Assembly (NCBI GenBank): GCA_903859375.1
Contig: CAIOMK010000022.1
Coordinates: 1-44,740 of the forward strand
Direction: 5' to 3'
DNA length: 44,740 nt
DNA from: Candidatus Moraniibacteriota bacterium
GTDB lineage: Bacteria > Patescibacteriota > Minisyncoccia > Moranbacterales > UBA1568
Shown in pieces: positions 33,896 through 42,420 of the stretch. The position numbers and the translations under genes are program-made. Under the pieces are notes generated by a model, which ran no database searches, had not been told where the DNA came from, and saw only the letters and a list, made by a program, of their open reading frames with translations. How positions within the stretch are numbered: the first letter of the stretch is position 1; each line of letters opens with the position of its first letter.

Positions 33896-34237
33896 CTATA
33901 TGGATGCTCTTATTTTCCGATCCGCAAGGATCCAACAATAAAACGACCGTATGAATTCCTGTCCCGATCTCACCACTTTGGCCGTGAGACAGACAAAATA
34001 ATCTTCCGAATTGTCTCCTTCCGGCACGACGACTCCCTCGAGAACGAGGGTTCCCTGAGACATGCTCGCATGGGAGGTCTCAAGATCGAATGTGAAGTCC
34101 CCTTCCTTGCCATTCTCCTGATTGGCATGGTATTCGCCGAGAAATTCTTTATTGTGCCTGAAAAATTCCCGCGTCGCGGCCGCGAAAATATCCTTGATTT
34201 CTTTACCGTTCACTACTGACTCCGTCTGTTTATGCAT
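33896..34237 (-). CDS. Hypothetical protein, 113 residues
   Basis: No family recognised. It is a soluble small protein, with an N-terminal helix (EIKDIFAAATREFFRHNKEFLGEY) followed by beta-type segments (DFTFDLET, GTLVLEGVVVPEG, YFVCLTAKVVRSG) and a hydrophobic end (EFIRSFYCWILAD). A strong terminator follows it and no other gene shares its transcript. The 278 bases upstream to rarA contain no recognised gene or clear promoter. Confidence 0.6.
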   Translation of the reverse strand: MHKQTESVVNGKEIKDIFAAATREFFRHNKEFLGEYHANQENGKEGDFTFDLETSHASMSQGTLVLEGVVVPEGDNSEDYFVCLTAKVVRSGQEFIRSFYCWILADRKIRASI

Positions 34238-34515
34238 TTTAAGAAACTATCATGTCACTCAATCGGCATCCTTTTTCCCCATCATCGTCCGAGGAGACCG
34301 CTCCCCGCGAAATCTTGTGATCCACGGAGAAAATTCCACTCAGATAGTACTAGCACCCCGGAAGGAAACAGTCAAAAGGAAACCCGCCCCATACGACTCG
34401 GCTACAAGAAAAACAATCCGGGGTTTTTCCTTCTCCAGCAGACAGTCATCCTCCCCGTATGCAGTCTCTTGGTGTTATCGACCTTCATCCGCGATAGAAC
34501 GGTTCCACTGATATT

Positions 34516-35763
34516 CTAGGATTCCGTAAATCGTAGATATTTCTTGCCCTTGAGCCGTTTCGGCAGATAGTCCTGTTCGGCGGATTCCGAATCCTTAAAA
34601 TCAGGCGTGTATTTGTATCCCTTGCCGTAGCCGACGTCCTTCATGAGTTTCGTCGGGGCGTTGCGCAGATGGATCGGAACCGGATCGTTCGGCAGTTCGC
34701 GGATATCGTCCTTCACGTTTCCATAGCCGACATAGAGCGCGTTGGACTTCTTGGATTTGGCGAGATAGACGACCGCCTGCGCGAGCGCGAGCTCACATTC
34801 GGGCATGCCGATGTACTGACAGGCCTGATATGCCGCGATCGCCTGCGGGAGTGCGAACGAATTGGCCAGTCCCACGTCCTCGGATGCGAATCGTACGAGC
34901 CGTCGCGCCACGAAGAGAGGGTCTTCCCCCGCCTCGAGCATCCGCCCGAGCCAGTAGAGCGCCGCGTCCGCATCGCCACCGCGAAGAGACTTGTGCAGGG
35001 CCGAAATGATATTGTAATGTTCCTCGCCGGTCTTGTCGTACAAGAGGTTCGGTCGCTGAAGGATTTCCTTGACCGTCTCACCGGCGATATGATCCGATTC
35101 GGATGCGGCCGCATCGAGCGTCCCGAGTGCTATGCGCGCATCGCCTCCCGCGAAACGTATGATGAGCGCGACCGCTTCATCCGTCGCCTCGATTCCCCGA
35201 CCACCGAGACCTCGATCCGGATCCGAGAGTGCCTTGCGAACGATTTCCCCGACCGCCTCATCGGTAAGCTTCTCGAGGATGAAGACTCTTGCCCGCGACA
35301 AAAGCGCCGCGTTGACCTCGAAGCTCGGGTTCTCGGTCGTCGCGCCGATAAGCGTCACCGTCCCGTGTTCGACGTGTGGCAAAAGGGCATCCTGTTGTGA
35401 CTTGTTCCACCGGTGGATCTCATCGAGGAACAGGATGGTCCGCTTGCCGTCCGCCCGTGATTTCTCGGCGGTCGCGATTATTTCGCGAAGTTCCTTGATC
35501 CCGCTCGTGACCGCGGACAATGAAAGGAACTCCGCCTGCGTCTCACGGGCTATGATGGTGGCGAGCGTCGTCTTGCCACTCCCCGGAGGACCCCAGAGGA
35601 TGATCGACGGCACGGAGTCCCCCTCGATCGCCTTGCGCAAAAAAGTCCCCTCGCCGACGAGCGAAGACTGCCCGAGAAATTCCTCGAGTGTCCGCGGCCG
35701 CATCCGATCTGGTAGCGGCACATTCCGGTCCTGTTTCTTCCCTGTTCGTATAGACACGGTCAT
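34516..35763 (-). CDS. rarA: Replication-associated recombination protein RarA
   Basis: A 415-residue AAA+ ATPase (MgsA/RarA/WRNIP1 family) related to clamp-loader subunits, which acts at stalled replication forks. It has the N-terminal RPRTLEEFLGQSSLVGEG, Walker A LWGPPGSGKTT (56-66), Walker B LFLDEIHRWNK (111-121), sensor 1 LIGATTENPSFEVN, and the C-terminal tetramerisation region (LHKSLRGGDADAALYWLGRMLEAGEDP, then the last-domain motif KDVGYGKGYKYTPD). All parts are present. A ribosome site AGGA is 4 bases before ATG. Confidence 0.95.
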   Translation of the reverse strand: MTVSIRTGKKQDRNVPLPDRMRPRTLEEFLGQSSLVGEGTFLRKAIEGDSVPSIILWGPPGSGKTTLATIIARETQAEFLSLSAVTSGIKELREIIATAEKSRADGKRTILFLDEIHRWNKSQQDALLPHVEHGTVTLIGATTENPSFEVNAALLSRARVFILEKLTDEAVGEIVRKALSDPDRGLGGRGIEATDEAVALIIRFAGGDARIALGTLDAAASESDHIAGETVKEILQRPNLLYDKTGEEHYNIISALHKSLRGGDADAALYWLGRMLEAGEDPLFVARRLVRFASEDVGLANSFALPQAIAAYQACQYIGMPECELALAQAVVYLAKSKKSNALYVGYGNVKDDIRELPNDPVPIHLRNAPTKLMKDVGYGKGYKYTPDFKDSESAEQDYLPKRLKGKKYLRFTES

Positions 35764-35842
35764 GTTCCTGTCCGATTATCCGAAAACCCTTATTCCATTC
35801 ATTTTTCCCAGTGTCCCTGTTCCCATTGAAAATTGAGAATTG

Positions 35843-35935
35843 TCAGCCAAAGGCTGATCACCATCTGGATGAAGAATTGATCATTGGCTTCTGTCTCCGT
35901 TCCCGTTCGCCTTTCGTATTCCGCCTTTTGCAATT
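35843..35935. repeat. Hairpin and family-B repeat between rarA and a membrane gene
   Basis: In the spacer upstream of rarA the hairpin TCAGCC-AAA-GGCTGA (35843-35857) is followed by TTCGCCTTTCGTATTCCGCC (35908-35927), one base different from the family-B copy at 23777. The intervening CCGTTCCCGTTCG matches the C-rich words of the family-A tracts. Confidence 0.55.
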
Positions 35936-35971
35936 GGTTGCGCCCCTTCGGAACACTGTCGGGACGTTCCG

Positions 35972-36265
35972 TTACTCGGTACCATTCTCAACCGGCACTG
36001 CCGGAGTCGGAGTGACCGAATTCCAATCATAGGGATTCTTGAAAATATAACTTTCCTCCGCCTTCTCCCTACAGAACTCGTACGCGCGATCGGAAAGCTG
36101 CTCGGTCTTGACGCAGTTGATCCAAGTGTTCAGATCAAGTATGTTGCTCTCACGGAAATGGACATATTGACCGAACGCATAACTCACGCTGAAAATGAGC
36201 GCGGCGACGGCCAACATACCTTTGAGTATCCGGTCGATCAGGATTTTCTTTTCTATTTTGTCCAT
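35972..36265 (-). CDS. Small single-pass membrane protein
   Basis: A 97-residue protein of unknown function. A short charged cytoplasmic N-terminus (MDKIEKKILIDRILKG) leads into one membrane helix (~17-33). The extracytoplasmic part (HFRESNILDLNTWINCVKTE...YEFCREKAEESY) has two cysteines that could pair, and a Pro/Thr-rich tail. ATG 36265 was chosen to place the helix near the start; the frame extends to 36322. No family was recognised. Confidence 0.6.
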   Translation of the reverse strand: MDKIEKKILIDRILKGMLAVAALIFSVSYAFGQYVHFRESNILDLNTWINCVKTEQLSDRAYEFCREKAEESYIFKNPYDWNSVTPTPAVPVENGTE

Positions 36266-36430
36266 ATGTTTGCAAAACGATTTTATACCAGGAAACATAC
36301 ACCAGAACCGGTACGTCCGCAAGATTTCTTCTCCGTCGGCAACCCGGAACCGAACCGATTCCGTTCACTGTTTCATGTCATGATTTCAGATTTCTGGAGG
36401 TGCATATGCGCGTTCATCCGTTCCGAATGA

Positions 36431-38275
36431 TCATTCGACTGTCACCGATTTGGCAAGGTTGCGCGGACGGTCCACATCGCGACCGAGCGTCACGGCCGTA
36501 TGATACGCGATCAATTGAAGCGGGATGACGGCGAGCAATGCCACGACGAATTCGTCGGCGACCGGAATGGATATTGATCGGTCGGCAAGCGCGGCAGTCG
36601 CCGTATCCCCTTCGGTGACGACCGCGGTCACGTTGGCACGACGAGCCTTCATCTCCTGTATGCTCCCGACGATCTTGTCGTGCGTCTCGCTTTCCGGTGC
36701 GACCGCGATCACGGGAGTCCCGTCTTCGATGAGCGCTATCGGGCCATGTTTCATCTCACCAGCAGGATACCCTTCGGCATGGATATACGTGATTTCCTTG
36801 AGTTTGAGCGCGCCCTCGAGTGCGACAGGATAGCAGACACCTCGACCGAGATAGAACGCGTCGCCTGATTTCGCGATTTCCTTCGCGATTTCCTTGCACT
36901 CTTCACGTTTCGCGAGTGCCGTCTTCACCTTCTCCGGAATGGCCAAAAGTTCCTTGGCAAGCCGGATCAGTTCCGTGTCCGACAGTGTCTTGCGTCTCTT
37001 TGCGAGCGCGAGCGTGATGAGTGAGAGCACGGTCACCTGTGCGGTGAACGCCTTGGTCGACGCGACGCCGATTTCGGGACCAGCATGCGTGTATATACCT
37101 GCCACCGTCTCACGCGCGATGGACGAACCGACGACATTGCAGATGCCGAGCACGGTCGCACCGGATTCCTTGGCGAGCCGAATCGCAGCAAGCGTGTCCG
37201 CCGTCTCACCGGACTGCGACACCGCGAACACGAAGTCATGTTTGCGGATGAGAGGATGGCGATACCGGAATTCCGAGGCGTATTCCACCTCGACTGGAAT
37301 ACCCGCATAGCGTTCGATGAGGTACTCACCGAGAATCGCTGCATAAAAAGATGTCCCGCACGCGACGAATATGATACGGTCGGCCTCGGCAAGCCGATCG
37401 ATATGATCGCGGAGTCCGCCGAGCCGCACTTCGCCCGTCTCGGGATCAAGTCGGCCTCGCATGCTGTCGAGGATGGTTTTGGGCTGTTCGAAAATTTCTT
37501 TTTCCATGAAGTGTTCGAATCCTTCCTTACCGATGGATTCGAGCTCCGCCTCTATTTCCGTGATGACCGGATTCCGCTCTTCTCTTCCGTCAATCGCCGA
37601 AACGAGGAGATCTTCGCCTCTTTTCAATACAGCCATCTCCCCTTCGTCGAGATAGACGACTTTGCGGGTATATTCCGCGACAGCGGTCGCATCGGAAGCG
37701 ATGAAAAATTCTCCGTCACCGATACCGACCACGAGAGGGCTTCCTTTGCGTGCGACGACGACGATATCGGGGTCATTCGTCGATATCGCAGCGATGGCAT
37801 ACGCGCCCACGACCTCGCGGAGTGCGAGGCGGACCGCTTCCGGAAACGTCACGCCGGTTTTCTTGCCGATATGTTCGATCAGGTGTGCCACGGACTCGGT
37901 ATCAGTGTCACTCCCGAACCGGTAGCCGTTCCGTTCGAGTTCGGCACGGAGCTGACGGTAGTTCTCGATGATGCCGTTGTGCACGATGGCGACGGACCCG
38001 TCCTGCGAAACGTGCGGGTGTGAATTACGATCGCTCGGCTCGCCGTGCGTCGCCCACCGCGTATGGCCGATACCGACCGCTCCCGAAACGTCCTTGCCGG
38101 TCGTGAACAGAGCGAGGTCCGCCACCTTGCCCTGCCGTTTGTACGTCCGTATACCCTTGTCATCGCACAGGGACACACCGGCGCTATCATATCCGCGATA
38201 CTCGAGACGCGACAATCCGCCCATAAGGATCGGGTAGGCTTCCTTCTTTCCGATATAGCCGACTATTCCGCACAT
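36431..38275 (-). CDS. glmS: Glutamine-fructose-6-phosphate aminotransferase, copy 1
   Basis: Makes glucosamine-6-phosphate from fructose-6-phosphate and glutamine, the entry to UDP-GlcNAc and peptidoglycan. 614 residues. The N-terminal glutaminase domain starts MCGIVGYIGKK, exposing the Cys nucleophile, with GHTRWATHGEPSDRNSHPH and HNGIIENY. Two SIS isomerase domains follow (ACGTSFYAA, FAVSQSGETADTLAAI; FYLGRGVCYPVALEGALKLKE), and the protein ends KSVTVE as in the family. It appears intact. It lies 7 bases after tsaC and is the last gene of the acyP-tsaC-glmS unit. No glmS ribozyme was seen. Confidence 0.97.
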   Translation of the reverse strand: MCGIVGYIGKKEAYPILMGGLSRLEYRGYDSAGVSLCDDKGIRTYKRQGKVADLALFTTGKDVSGAVGIGHTRWATHGEPSDRNSHPHVSQDGSVAIVHNGIIENYRQLRAELERNGYRFGSDTDTESVAHLIEHIGKKTGVTFPEAVRLALREVVGAYAIAAISTNDPDIVVVARKGSPLVVGIGDGEFFIASDATAVAEYTRKVVYLDEGEMAVLKRGEDLLVSAIDGREERNPVITEIEAELESIGKEGFEHFMEKEIFEQPKTILDSMRGRLDPETGEVRLGGLRDHIDRLAEADRIIFVACGTSFYAAILGEYLIERYAGIPVEVEYASEFRYRHPLIRKHDFVFAVSQSGETADTLAAIRLAKESGATVLGICNVVGSSIARETVAGIYTHAGPEIGVASTKAFTAQVTVLSLITLALAKRRKTLSDTELIRLAKELLAIPEKVKTALAKREECKEIAKEIAKSGDAFYLGRGVCYPVALEGALKLKEITYIHAEGYPAGEMKHGPIALIEDGTPVIAVAPESETHDKIVGSIQEMKARRANVTAVVTEGDTATAALADRSISIPVADEFVVALLAVIPLQLIAYHTAVTLGRDVDRPRNLAKSVTVE

Positions 38276-38282
38276 ATGATTC

Positions 38283-38855
38283 TTATTCGAGGATTACCGC
38301 CCCTTGGCGAATGACATGCCATCCACCGCTTTCAATCCTGGCGATTGTCGATGGCAAACCGGCCCGTCGACCGCCGTCAACGACAAATTCCGCATCCGAG
38401 TCGAAATAGGCAACGGCCTCTTCCGTCGTTTCAGCCGGACGTTCGCCGGCCGGATTGGCAGAGGGTGCTATGACCGGACCCGCTTCGCAAAGAAACGCAC
38501 GGAGCCGATCGTCTGCCGGCACACGGAACGCGACTGTCCCCGTCCCACGATGCAGGTATTCCCACTTCGCGCCGTCGCACGGCAAGACGACACTCATCGC
38601 CCCAGGCCACACCGTGCCGAGCAATCGTGATGTCGCCTCATCCGGTACGATATCGAACAAGGCGAGATCGCCGACCCCGGCTATCAGCACGATGCACGGC
38701 TTTTCGGTCCCGCGTCCACGTATCGCGTAGACCCGCTCGACTGCTTCTGAAATCATCGCGGACGCAACGAGTCCATACAGGGTATCGGTCGGAATGATAC
38801 CGACCCGACCCATACGTACGTGCCCTACCGCTTCTGTCAGCGTCATTGTTTTCAT
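38283..38855 (-). CDS. tsaC: Threonylcarbamoyl-AMP synthase (Sua5/YrdC family)
   Basis: A 190-residue single-domain YrdC protein that makes threonylcarbamoyl-AMP from threonine, bicarbonate and ATP for the t6A37 modification of ANN-decoding tRNAs. Motifs: GRVGIIPTDTLYGLVASA (16-33), IRGRGTEKPCIVLI (45-58; KP is the family signature), WPGAMSVVLP, VAFRVPADDRLRAFL and PVIAPSANPAGERP. It lacks the C-terminal Sua5 domain, so it is of TsaC type. It starts 10 bases after acyP and ends 7 bases before glmS copy 1. Confidence 0.93.
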   Translation of the reverse strand: MKTMTLTEAVGHVRMGRVGIIPTDTLYGLVASAMISEAVERVYAIRGRGTEKPCIVLIAGVGDLALFDIVPDEATSRLLGTVWPGAMSVVLPCDGAKWEYLHRGTGTVAFRVPADDRLRAFLCEAGPVIAPSANPAGERPAETTEEAVAYFDSDAEFVVDGGRRAGLPSTIARIESGGWHVIRQGAVILE

Positions 38856-38865
38856 AGCGGTTCCA

Positions 38866-39138
38866 TCAAAGAATCACGAAACCGTCATCCGCGACCGTGG
38901 AGAGCGATTCGATCACGATGCGTTCCACAACCGCGCGACTCGGACCCTGCTTCGCCCATTCGACAAATGAATCCACAGCCGTGCGACCGCCTTCGACTTC
39001 GATGACCACGCTACCATCCGGTTCGTTTCGTACGAACCCGGACACGCCGATTTTCCCCGCTTCCTGCTCCGCCGAAGCACGGAAAAATACACCCTGCACC
39101 CGACCATATATGCGTAATCGTAAGCGTATCGTGTCCAT
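38866..39138 (-). CDS. acyP: Acylphosphatase
   Basis: A 90-residue enzyme that hydrolyses the carboxyl-phosphate bond of acyl phosphates. The family motif RIYGRVQGVFFRASAEQEA contains the catalytic Arg 20, and GFVRNEPDGSV contains the catalytic Asn 38. The ATG at 39138 gives the usual length; the frame to 39156 has no ribosome site. The -10 box lies so close that the mRNA would begin at or next to the start codon. It is first of the acyP-tsaC-glmS unit. Confidence 0.94.
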   Translation of the reverse strand: MDTIRLRLRIYGRVQGVFFRASAEQEAGKIGVSGFVRNEPDGSVVIEVEGGRTAVDSFVEWAKQGPSRAVVERIVIESLSTVADDGFVIL

Positions 39139-39144
39139 GTTTCC

Positions 39145-39150
39145 ATTATA
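39145..39150 (-). promoter_or_regulatory. -10 box of acyP-tsaC-glmS, likely leaderless
   Basis: A perfect TATAAT on the minus strand is only 6 bases from the acyP ATG, so the predicted transcription start coincides with the start codon. The -35 region at 17 bases is weak (GTTTTT), inside the T-run of the preceding terminator. Confidence 0.5.
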
Positions 39151-39167
39151 CTCCATTTTTCATTGCC

Positions 39168-39196
39168 AAAAACCCCGCCTATCAAGCGGGGTTTTT
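39168..39196 (-). terminator. Intrinsic terminator after glmS copy 2
   Basis: A perfect 6-bp GC stem CCCCGC/GCGGGG (39173-39178, 39186-39191) extends through A5/T5 on both sides with a 7-base loop. It separates the second glmS from the acyP unit and is symmetrical enough to work in both directions. Confidence 0.9.
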
Positions 39197-39226
39197 CTGG
39201 TTTTTCCGTTTTCAGCCGAAAAGCGA

Positions 39227-41071
39227 TTATTCCACTGTCACGGACTTGGCGAGGTTGCGCGGACGATCCACGTCATGGCCGAGCGTCACGGCCGTATAAT
39301 ACGCGATCAATTGCAACGGTATGACAGCGAGCAATGCCACGACAAATTCGTCGGCGACCGGCACCTCAACAAAGCGATCCGCCAATGCCGCCGTCGCCAT
39401 ATCCCCTTCCGTCACGATGGCGATCACTCTCGCCTTGCGCGCCTTCATCTCCTGTATGCTCCCGACTATCTTGTCACGAATCTCGCCGTCCGGTGCGACC
39501 GCGATGACCGGCGTCCCGTCTTCGATGAGCGCTATCGGGCCATGTTTCATCTCGCCGGCCGGATATGCTTCGGCGTGGACATAGGAGATTTCCTTGAGCT
39601 TGAGCGCACCCTCGAGCGCGACGGGATAGCAGACACCGCGACCGAGATAGAACGCGTCGCTTGACCTCGAGATTTCAACCGCGATTTCACGACACTCGTT
39701 TTGTTTCGTGAGCGCTCTCTTGACCTTCTCCGGTATGGCGAACAACTCCTTACCGAGTCGGATCAGTTCTTCGTCCGACAACATCTTGCGTCTCTTCGCG
39801 AGTGCGAGTGTGATGAGTGAGAGCACGGTCACCTGCGCGGTGAACGCCTTGGTCGACGCGACGCCGATCTCGGGACCCGCATGCGTGTAGATACCCGCCG
39901 CCGTCTCACGCGCGATAGACGAACCGACGACATTGCAGATGCCGAGCACGGTCGCGCCGGCCTCCTTGGCGAGCCGGATCGCGGCAAGCGTGTCGGCGGT
40001 CTCACCGGACTGCGATACCGCAAACACGAAGTCCTTCTTCCGTATGAGCGGACGCCGGTACCGGAACTCGGATGCGTAATCCACCTCGACCGGTATGCCC
40101 GCATACCGCTCTATCAGATACTCTCCGAGGATCGCGGCATAAAACGACGTCCCGCACGCCACGAATATGATACGTTCCGCCTCCGCCAAACGATCGATAT
40201 GATCGGCTATCCCGTTGAGCCGTACCTCGCCCGTCTCGGGATCGAGCCGGCCACGCATGCTGTCGAGGATGGTCTCCGGCTGTTCGAAGATTTCCTTTTC
40301 CATGAAGTGGGCGAACCCGTTCTTGCCGATAGCCTCGAGTTCCGCCTCGATTTCCATGACGATCGGATACCGTTCGTCGTGCCCGTTGATAGAGGACACG
40401 TAGAATTCCTCATTCCGCCTCAGCACCGCCATCTCCCCTTCCTCAAGATAGACGACCCGGCGTGTATGCTCCGCGACGGCGGTCGCATCGGAAGCGATGA
40501 AAAATTCTCCGTCACCGATGCCGACCACGAGAGGACTTCCTTTGCGCGCGACCACGACGGTATCCGGATCACCGGTCGATATCGCCACGATGGCATATGC
40601 GCCCACGACCTCGCGGAGCGCGAGTCTGACCGCCTCCGGAAATGTGGTGCCGGTCCTCTCACAGATATGTTCGATAAGGTGTGCGACCGCCTCGGTGTCG
40701 GTATCGCTTACAAACCGATATCCGTGCCGTCCGAGATCCTCGCGCAGTTCGCGATAATTCTCGATGATGCCGTTGTGCACGACCGCGACCGTACCGCATT
40801 GGGAAAGATGCGGATGCGAGTTTCGATCACTCGGCTCACCGTGCGTCGCCCACCGCGTATGGCCGATACCGATCGTCCCCGAGATGTCTTTCCCTTCGGC
40901 GAACGAGGCGAGGTCCGCCACTTTGCCCTGCCGTTTATACAGCCGGATATCCTTCCTCCCTCCGAGCGCCACTCCGGCGCTGTCGTACCCGCGATACTCG
41001 AGTCGTGACAATCCTCCCATAAGGATCGGGTATGCCTCCTTTTTTCCGATATAGCCGACTATGCCACACAT
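39227..41071 (-). CDS. glmS: Glutamine-fructose-6-phosphate aminotransferase, copy 2
   Basis: A second full-length 614-residue GlmS, the same length as copy 1 and clearly its duplicate: the first ~37 residues and last ~15 are identical or nearly so, with scattered substitutions between (FAEGKDISGTIG versus FTTGKDVSGAVG; VSSINGHDERYPIVMEI versus VSAIDGREERNPVITEI). It keeps Cys 2, GHTRWATHGEPSDRNSHPH, both SIS domains and the KSVTVE end, so nothing indicates decay. It forms a separate unit with its own terminator. Why two copies are kept is unknown; altered regulation, substrate or dosage are all possible. Confidence 0.97.
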   Translation of the reverse strand: MCGIVGYIGKKEAYPILMGGLSRLEYRGYDSAGVALGGRKDIRLYKRQGKVADLASFAEGKDISGTIGIGHTRWATHGEPSDRNSHPHLSQCGTVAVVHNGIIENYRELREDLGRHGYRFVSDTDTEAVAHLIEHICERTGTTFPEAVRLALREVVGAYAIVAISTGDPDTVVVARKGSPLVVGIGDGEFFIASDATAVAEHTRRVVYLEEGEMAVLRRNEEFYVSSINGHDERYPIVMEIEAELEAIGKNGFAHFMEKEIFEQPETILDSMRGRLDPETGEVRLNGIADHIDRLAEAERIIFVACGTSFYAAILGEYLIERYAGIPVEVDYASEFRYRRPLIRKKDFVFAVSQSGETADTLAAIRLAKEAGATVLGICNVVGSSIARETAAGIYTHAGPEIGVASTKAFTAQVTVLSLITLALAKRRKMLSDEELIRLGKELFAIPEKVKRALTKQNECREIAVEISRSSDAFYLGRGVCYPVALEGALKLKEISYVHAEAYPAGEMKHGPIALIEDGTPVIAVAPDGEIRDKIVGSIQEMKARKARVIAIVTEGDMATAALADRFVEVPVADEFVVALLAVIPLQLIAYYTAVTLGHDVDRPRNLAKSVTVE

Positions 41072-41518
41072 ATGTTTATCATTATCGATTTATTTTCCGG
41101 CGTCGTTACAGTGGTCCGTCGTGCGCAAGCGGGACATTCGATTCCGACCGACTCGCGATTCCGTTTCTTTCTCCGGGAATCACGTTTCCGTCCGGATCGT
41201 TTTGTGCCTCGTACGGACTGTTTTCAATGACCACCATTAGCCATCAGGCTCGAACAACCGAAAGAACGGCCGTTCGGAACCATAAAAAAAACCGATGACA
41301 ACAAAGCAGTCGATCTGCCTGTTTATCATCGATTTTCTTACCGTCACGATCTCATTGGATACTATCATACCGTTGTATGCCCATACCCGGAGATGATCAC
41401 ACGCGCACGTGCCGAGATCGCCTACCGGAAACGGTCATTTTTTATAAGTCCGAACCACCTTTTCACTGTTTCACCCTCGGAAGTATACACTCTTTTCGAG
41501 AGATGGAAAACGGTTTTG
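41072..41518. other. 447-base spacer upstream of glmS copy 2
   Basis: No gene with a plausible start was seen on either strand. It contains a long hairpin (41284-41336) that may terminate the exonuclease gene, and otherwise unremarkable sequence without the repeat families seen elsewhere. A convincing promoter for glmS copy 2 was not found; GATAAT about 10 bases before its ATG lacks a -35 box. A glmS-regulating leader RNA cannot be excluded. Confidence 0.5.
41284..41336 (-). terminator. Long hairpin, possible terminator after the exonuclease gene
   Basis: Outer arms CGATGA/TCATCG and an inner GCAG/CTGC stem frame about 40 bases, with eight A on the plus-strand left side, so on the minus strand a T-run follows. 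It is about 180 bases beyond the stop codon, farther than usual. Confidence 0.45.
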
Positions 41519-42316
41519 TCAAGAGACGTCATGCAGGACAATCCCGACCGGACAATGGTCGGAACCCCCGACATCGGGAAGAATGAACGCGTCTTTCACC
41601 GAAGCGCGGAGGGAATCACTCACGAAGAAGTAATCAAGCCTCCACCCGACGTTGCGCTCCCGTGCCCGGGTCTTCATATCCCACCACGTGTATGCGACTT
41701 CCTCCGGATGTGCCGACCGGAACGTGTCGACGAAGCCTGCAGGCGCAAGCGTGTCCATCCAGTCGCGCTCAATGCGAAGGAATCCGGTATGCCGCTCATT
41801 CTCCTTCGGTCGGGCGAGGTCAATCTCATCGTGTGCGGTGTTCACGTCCCCACAGAAGACGACCCGCTTGCCCTCCGATACCAAAGAGCGGACATGAGAG
41901 AGAAACTCGTCGTAGAAGCGAAGTTTGAACCGTAATCGGTCCTCGCTTGCCCCGCCGTTCGGGAAATAGATGTTGAGCAGGACAAATCCCGGGAATTCCA
42001 TCTCGATCACGCGCCCCTCCGTCGAGAGGAGTGAATCGTCGCCGAAATGCGTCCGAACGGATCGAGGTTCCTCTTTGGTATAGATCGCCGTCCCGCTGTA
42101 TCCCTTGCGCTCAGTCGCACAATGAAAATATCCCATATACCCGTCCGGCCCCTGGAGTTCGTCCGGAAGCTGATCGACGTTCTGGAGCTTGGTCTCCTGA
42201 AGACAGACGATGTCGTGGTCCCCTGCGCCGATCCACTCCGAAAAACCCTTGCGTCCGGCGGCGCGCAGGCCGTTCACGTTCCATGAGACGATGGTGATGT
42301 CGCGGTGTTTCATCAT
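41519..42316 (-). CDS. xth: Exodeoxyribonuclease III / AP endonuclease
   Basis: A 265-residue Xth/ExoA family nuclease that cuts at abasic sites and removes 3' blocks in base-excision repair. Metal and catalytic motifs: ITIVSWNVNGLRAA (7-20), DIVCLQETKLQ (Glu for Mg binding), GYSGTAIYTKE, NIYFPNGG, VVFCGDVNTAHDEIDLARP, GWRLDYFFVSD and GGSDHCPVGI. All are intact. Start at the first of two ATG codons (42316 or 42313). It may cooperate with the nearby alkD product in alkylation repair, though they are 10 kb apart. Confidence 0.95.
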   Translation of the reverse strand: MMKHRDITIVSWNVNGLRAAGRKGFSEWIGAGDHDIVCLQETKLQNVDQLPDELQGPDGYMGYFHCATERKGYSGTAIYTKEEPRSVRTHFGDDSLLSTEGRVIEMEFPGFVLLNIYFPNGGASEDRLRFKLRFYDEFLSHVRSLVSEGKRVVFCGDVNTAHDEIDLARPKENERHTGFLRIERDWMDTLAPAGFVDTFRSAHPEEVAYTWWDMKTRARERNVGWRLDYFFVSDSLRASVKDAFILPDVGGSDHCPVGIVLHDVS

Positions 42317-42373
42317 AATGATTCCATGGTAGCCGTTTAGGGCCGAAATGAAAAGACCGCCGTTTCACGCATA

Positions 42374-42404
42374 ATAAAAAGCAGGGGATATTCTCCCCTG
42401 CTTT
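42374..42404 (-). terminator. Intrinsic terminator after the 42421-42702 gene
   Basis: A perfect 8-bp stem GCAGGGGA/TCCCCTGC with a 5-base loop is followed on the minus strand by TTTTTATT. It begins 16 bases after the stop codon. Confidence 0.9.
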
Positions 42405-42420
42405 GACTGCGATTTCTTCA

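Noticed and set aside
32971-33954. Plus-strand frame of 327 codons opposite pepA
   Set aside because: Antisense to a gene with complete M17 active-site motifs; Ser/Pro-rich shadow translation.
39881-41008. Plus-strand frame of 375 codons inside glmS copy 2 (and 312 codons at 37085-38023 inside copy 1)
   Set aside because: Antisense frames to well-identified glmS genes; they recur because the two genes are duplicates and the third-codon composition avoids stops on the other strand.
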